In this document: piece by piece, positions 63,643 to 64,000 of the stretch | Position numbering within the stretch: the stretch's first letter is position 1 | Layout of the letters: each line of letters starts with the position of its first letter | From: Deltaproteobacteria bacterium | GTDB lineage: Bacteria > Myxococcota_A > UBA796 > CAJQPC01 | Length of the DNA stretch: 64,000 nt | Direction: 5' to 3' | NCBI GenBank assembly: GCA_016717595.1 | Contig: JADKFE010000007.1 | Coordinates: forward strand, 62,001 to 126,000 | Translations under genes and position numbers: made by a program | Notes under the pieces: generated by a model | Told to the model about the DNA's origin: nothing | Database searches by the model: none | The model's input: only the letters and a program-made list of their open reading frames with translations

Positions 63643-64000
63643 CCGCCGAAGACGCTCTTCCGCAAGGCCTCGTTCACGGCCAGGGCGATGACGATGGACA
63701 CGGCGAGGCCGATGAGCGCCAAGGTGAGATCTTTCGCCAGGAGCCCGGCGGCTTGGCGGACGTTGTAGTCGCCCACGCGGCGCAGGGCCATCGCCAGCTC
63801 ACGGCCGCCCAGAAGCCCGATGAACACCCAGGTGGTGCTCATCGGCACGTTGGAGAGCTCCTTAAAGACGTAGAGGATGATCGCGTACACGAAGTCGATC
63901 ACCGTGGCGGGGCGCACGTCCACCACCGCCGACTTCTCGTTGACCACCTGCTGAATCTTCTCGCCGCCTTGCCAGAACAGAAGGCCGAGGCCGAAGAACG
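63639..64000 (-). CDS. C-terminal part of a multi-spanning membrane protein, possibly PiT-type transporter (5' end outside window)
   Basis: The visible 120 residues run from FFGLGLLFWQGGEKIQQVVN to the stop at 63639-63641. The stretch LSNVPMSTTWVFIGLLGGREL resembles the second P-x-STT signature of inorganic phosphate (PiT) transporters, and a final membrane helix (LTLALIGLAVSIVIALAVNEAL) follows. The gene enters from beyond the window edge. The transporter assignment is tentative since the N-terminal signature is not available. Confidence 0.5.
   Translation of the reverse strand, partial: FFGLGLLFWQGGEKIQQVVNEKSAVVDVRPATVIDFVYAIILYVFKELSNVPMSTTWVFIGLLGGRELAMALRRVGDYNVRQAAGLLAKDLTLALIGLAVSIVIALAVNEALRKSVFGG

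Overview
The window looks like a piece of a high-GC myxobacterial (Myxococcota / former Deltaproteobacteria) chromosome. Signs of this are very strong G/C third-position bias, many secreted lipoproteins carrying MopE-type acidic metal-binding repeats (DCDD...P.A.E.CDG.DNDCDG), a C-terminal tail resembling the MYXO-CTERM sorting signal, a Tad pilus locus, and large LRR-like lipoproteins. This placement is inference from content; there is no rRNA or other marker gene in the window. No tRNA, rRNA, CRISPR array, insertion sequence or prophage was recognised.

Layout. 0-7.7 kb: the 3' end of a penicillin-acylase family gene, a YbgC-type thioesterase, an Fe-S/CCG-domain protein, a membrane GT-C-like glycosyltransferase translationally coupled to a GT2 glycosyltransferase, a DUF4920 lipoprotein and an alpha/beta hydrolase. 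7.9-21.2 kb: an exported-protein island with five MopE-repeat proteins (two are recent tandem paralogues), a B12-binding-type radical SAM enzyme and a large glycosidase-like lipoprotein. 21.3-25.6 kb: a compact same-strand group of a zinc-ribbon membrane protein, a site-2 protease, a His-rich methyltransferase and a membrane-anchored protein with an HEARH motif. 25.6-30.7 kb: a PAP2-type enzyme, a DUF3419/BtaA-like protein, an FG-GAP lipoprotein, an unknown protein and RNase D. 30.9-42.4 kb: a Tad locus (flp, cpaA, terminator, then cpaB, cpaC, tadZ, tadA, tadB, tadC, TPR protein, small lipoprotein) followed by a histidine kinase and a degenerate NtrC-like regulator. 42.4-49.5 kb: a flippase-like membrane protein, a second radical SAM enzyme divergent from a UDP-galactopyranose-mutase-like flavoprotein, an orphan C5 cytosine methyltransferase, and an HTTM protein with a companion. 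49.5-58.1 kb: two giant LRR-like lipoproteins flanking a dienelactone hydrolase, then a Thr/Asp-rich lipoprotein. 58.1-64 kb: a TonB-dependent receptor, an SPFH protein, CutA, a methyltransferase, and the 3' end of a membrane transporter-like gene.

The genes most clearly working together are those of the Tad locus (pilin, prepilin peptidase, secretin, ATPases, platform proteins, adjacent two-component pair). The TonB receptor and the lipoprotein directly after it (1 nt gap) are probably one transcription unit.

A dominant technical feature is frame breakage. At least a dozen otherwise well conserved genes are interrupted by single-base frameshifts, often at G or C runs, and reading continues as good protein in another frame. 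I treat these as one gene each and flag them. Most look like consensus errors of the assembly rather than real pseudogenes. The core Tad genes (30.9-41.2 kb) and the 53.3-63.6 kb stretch are free of them.
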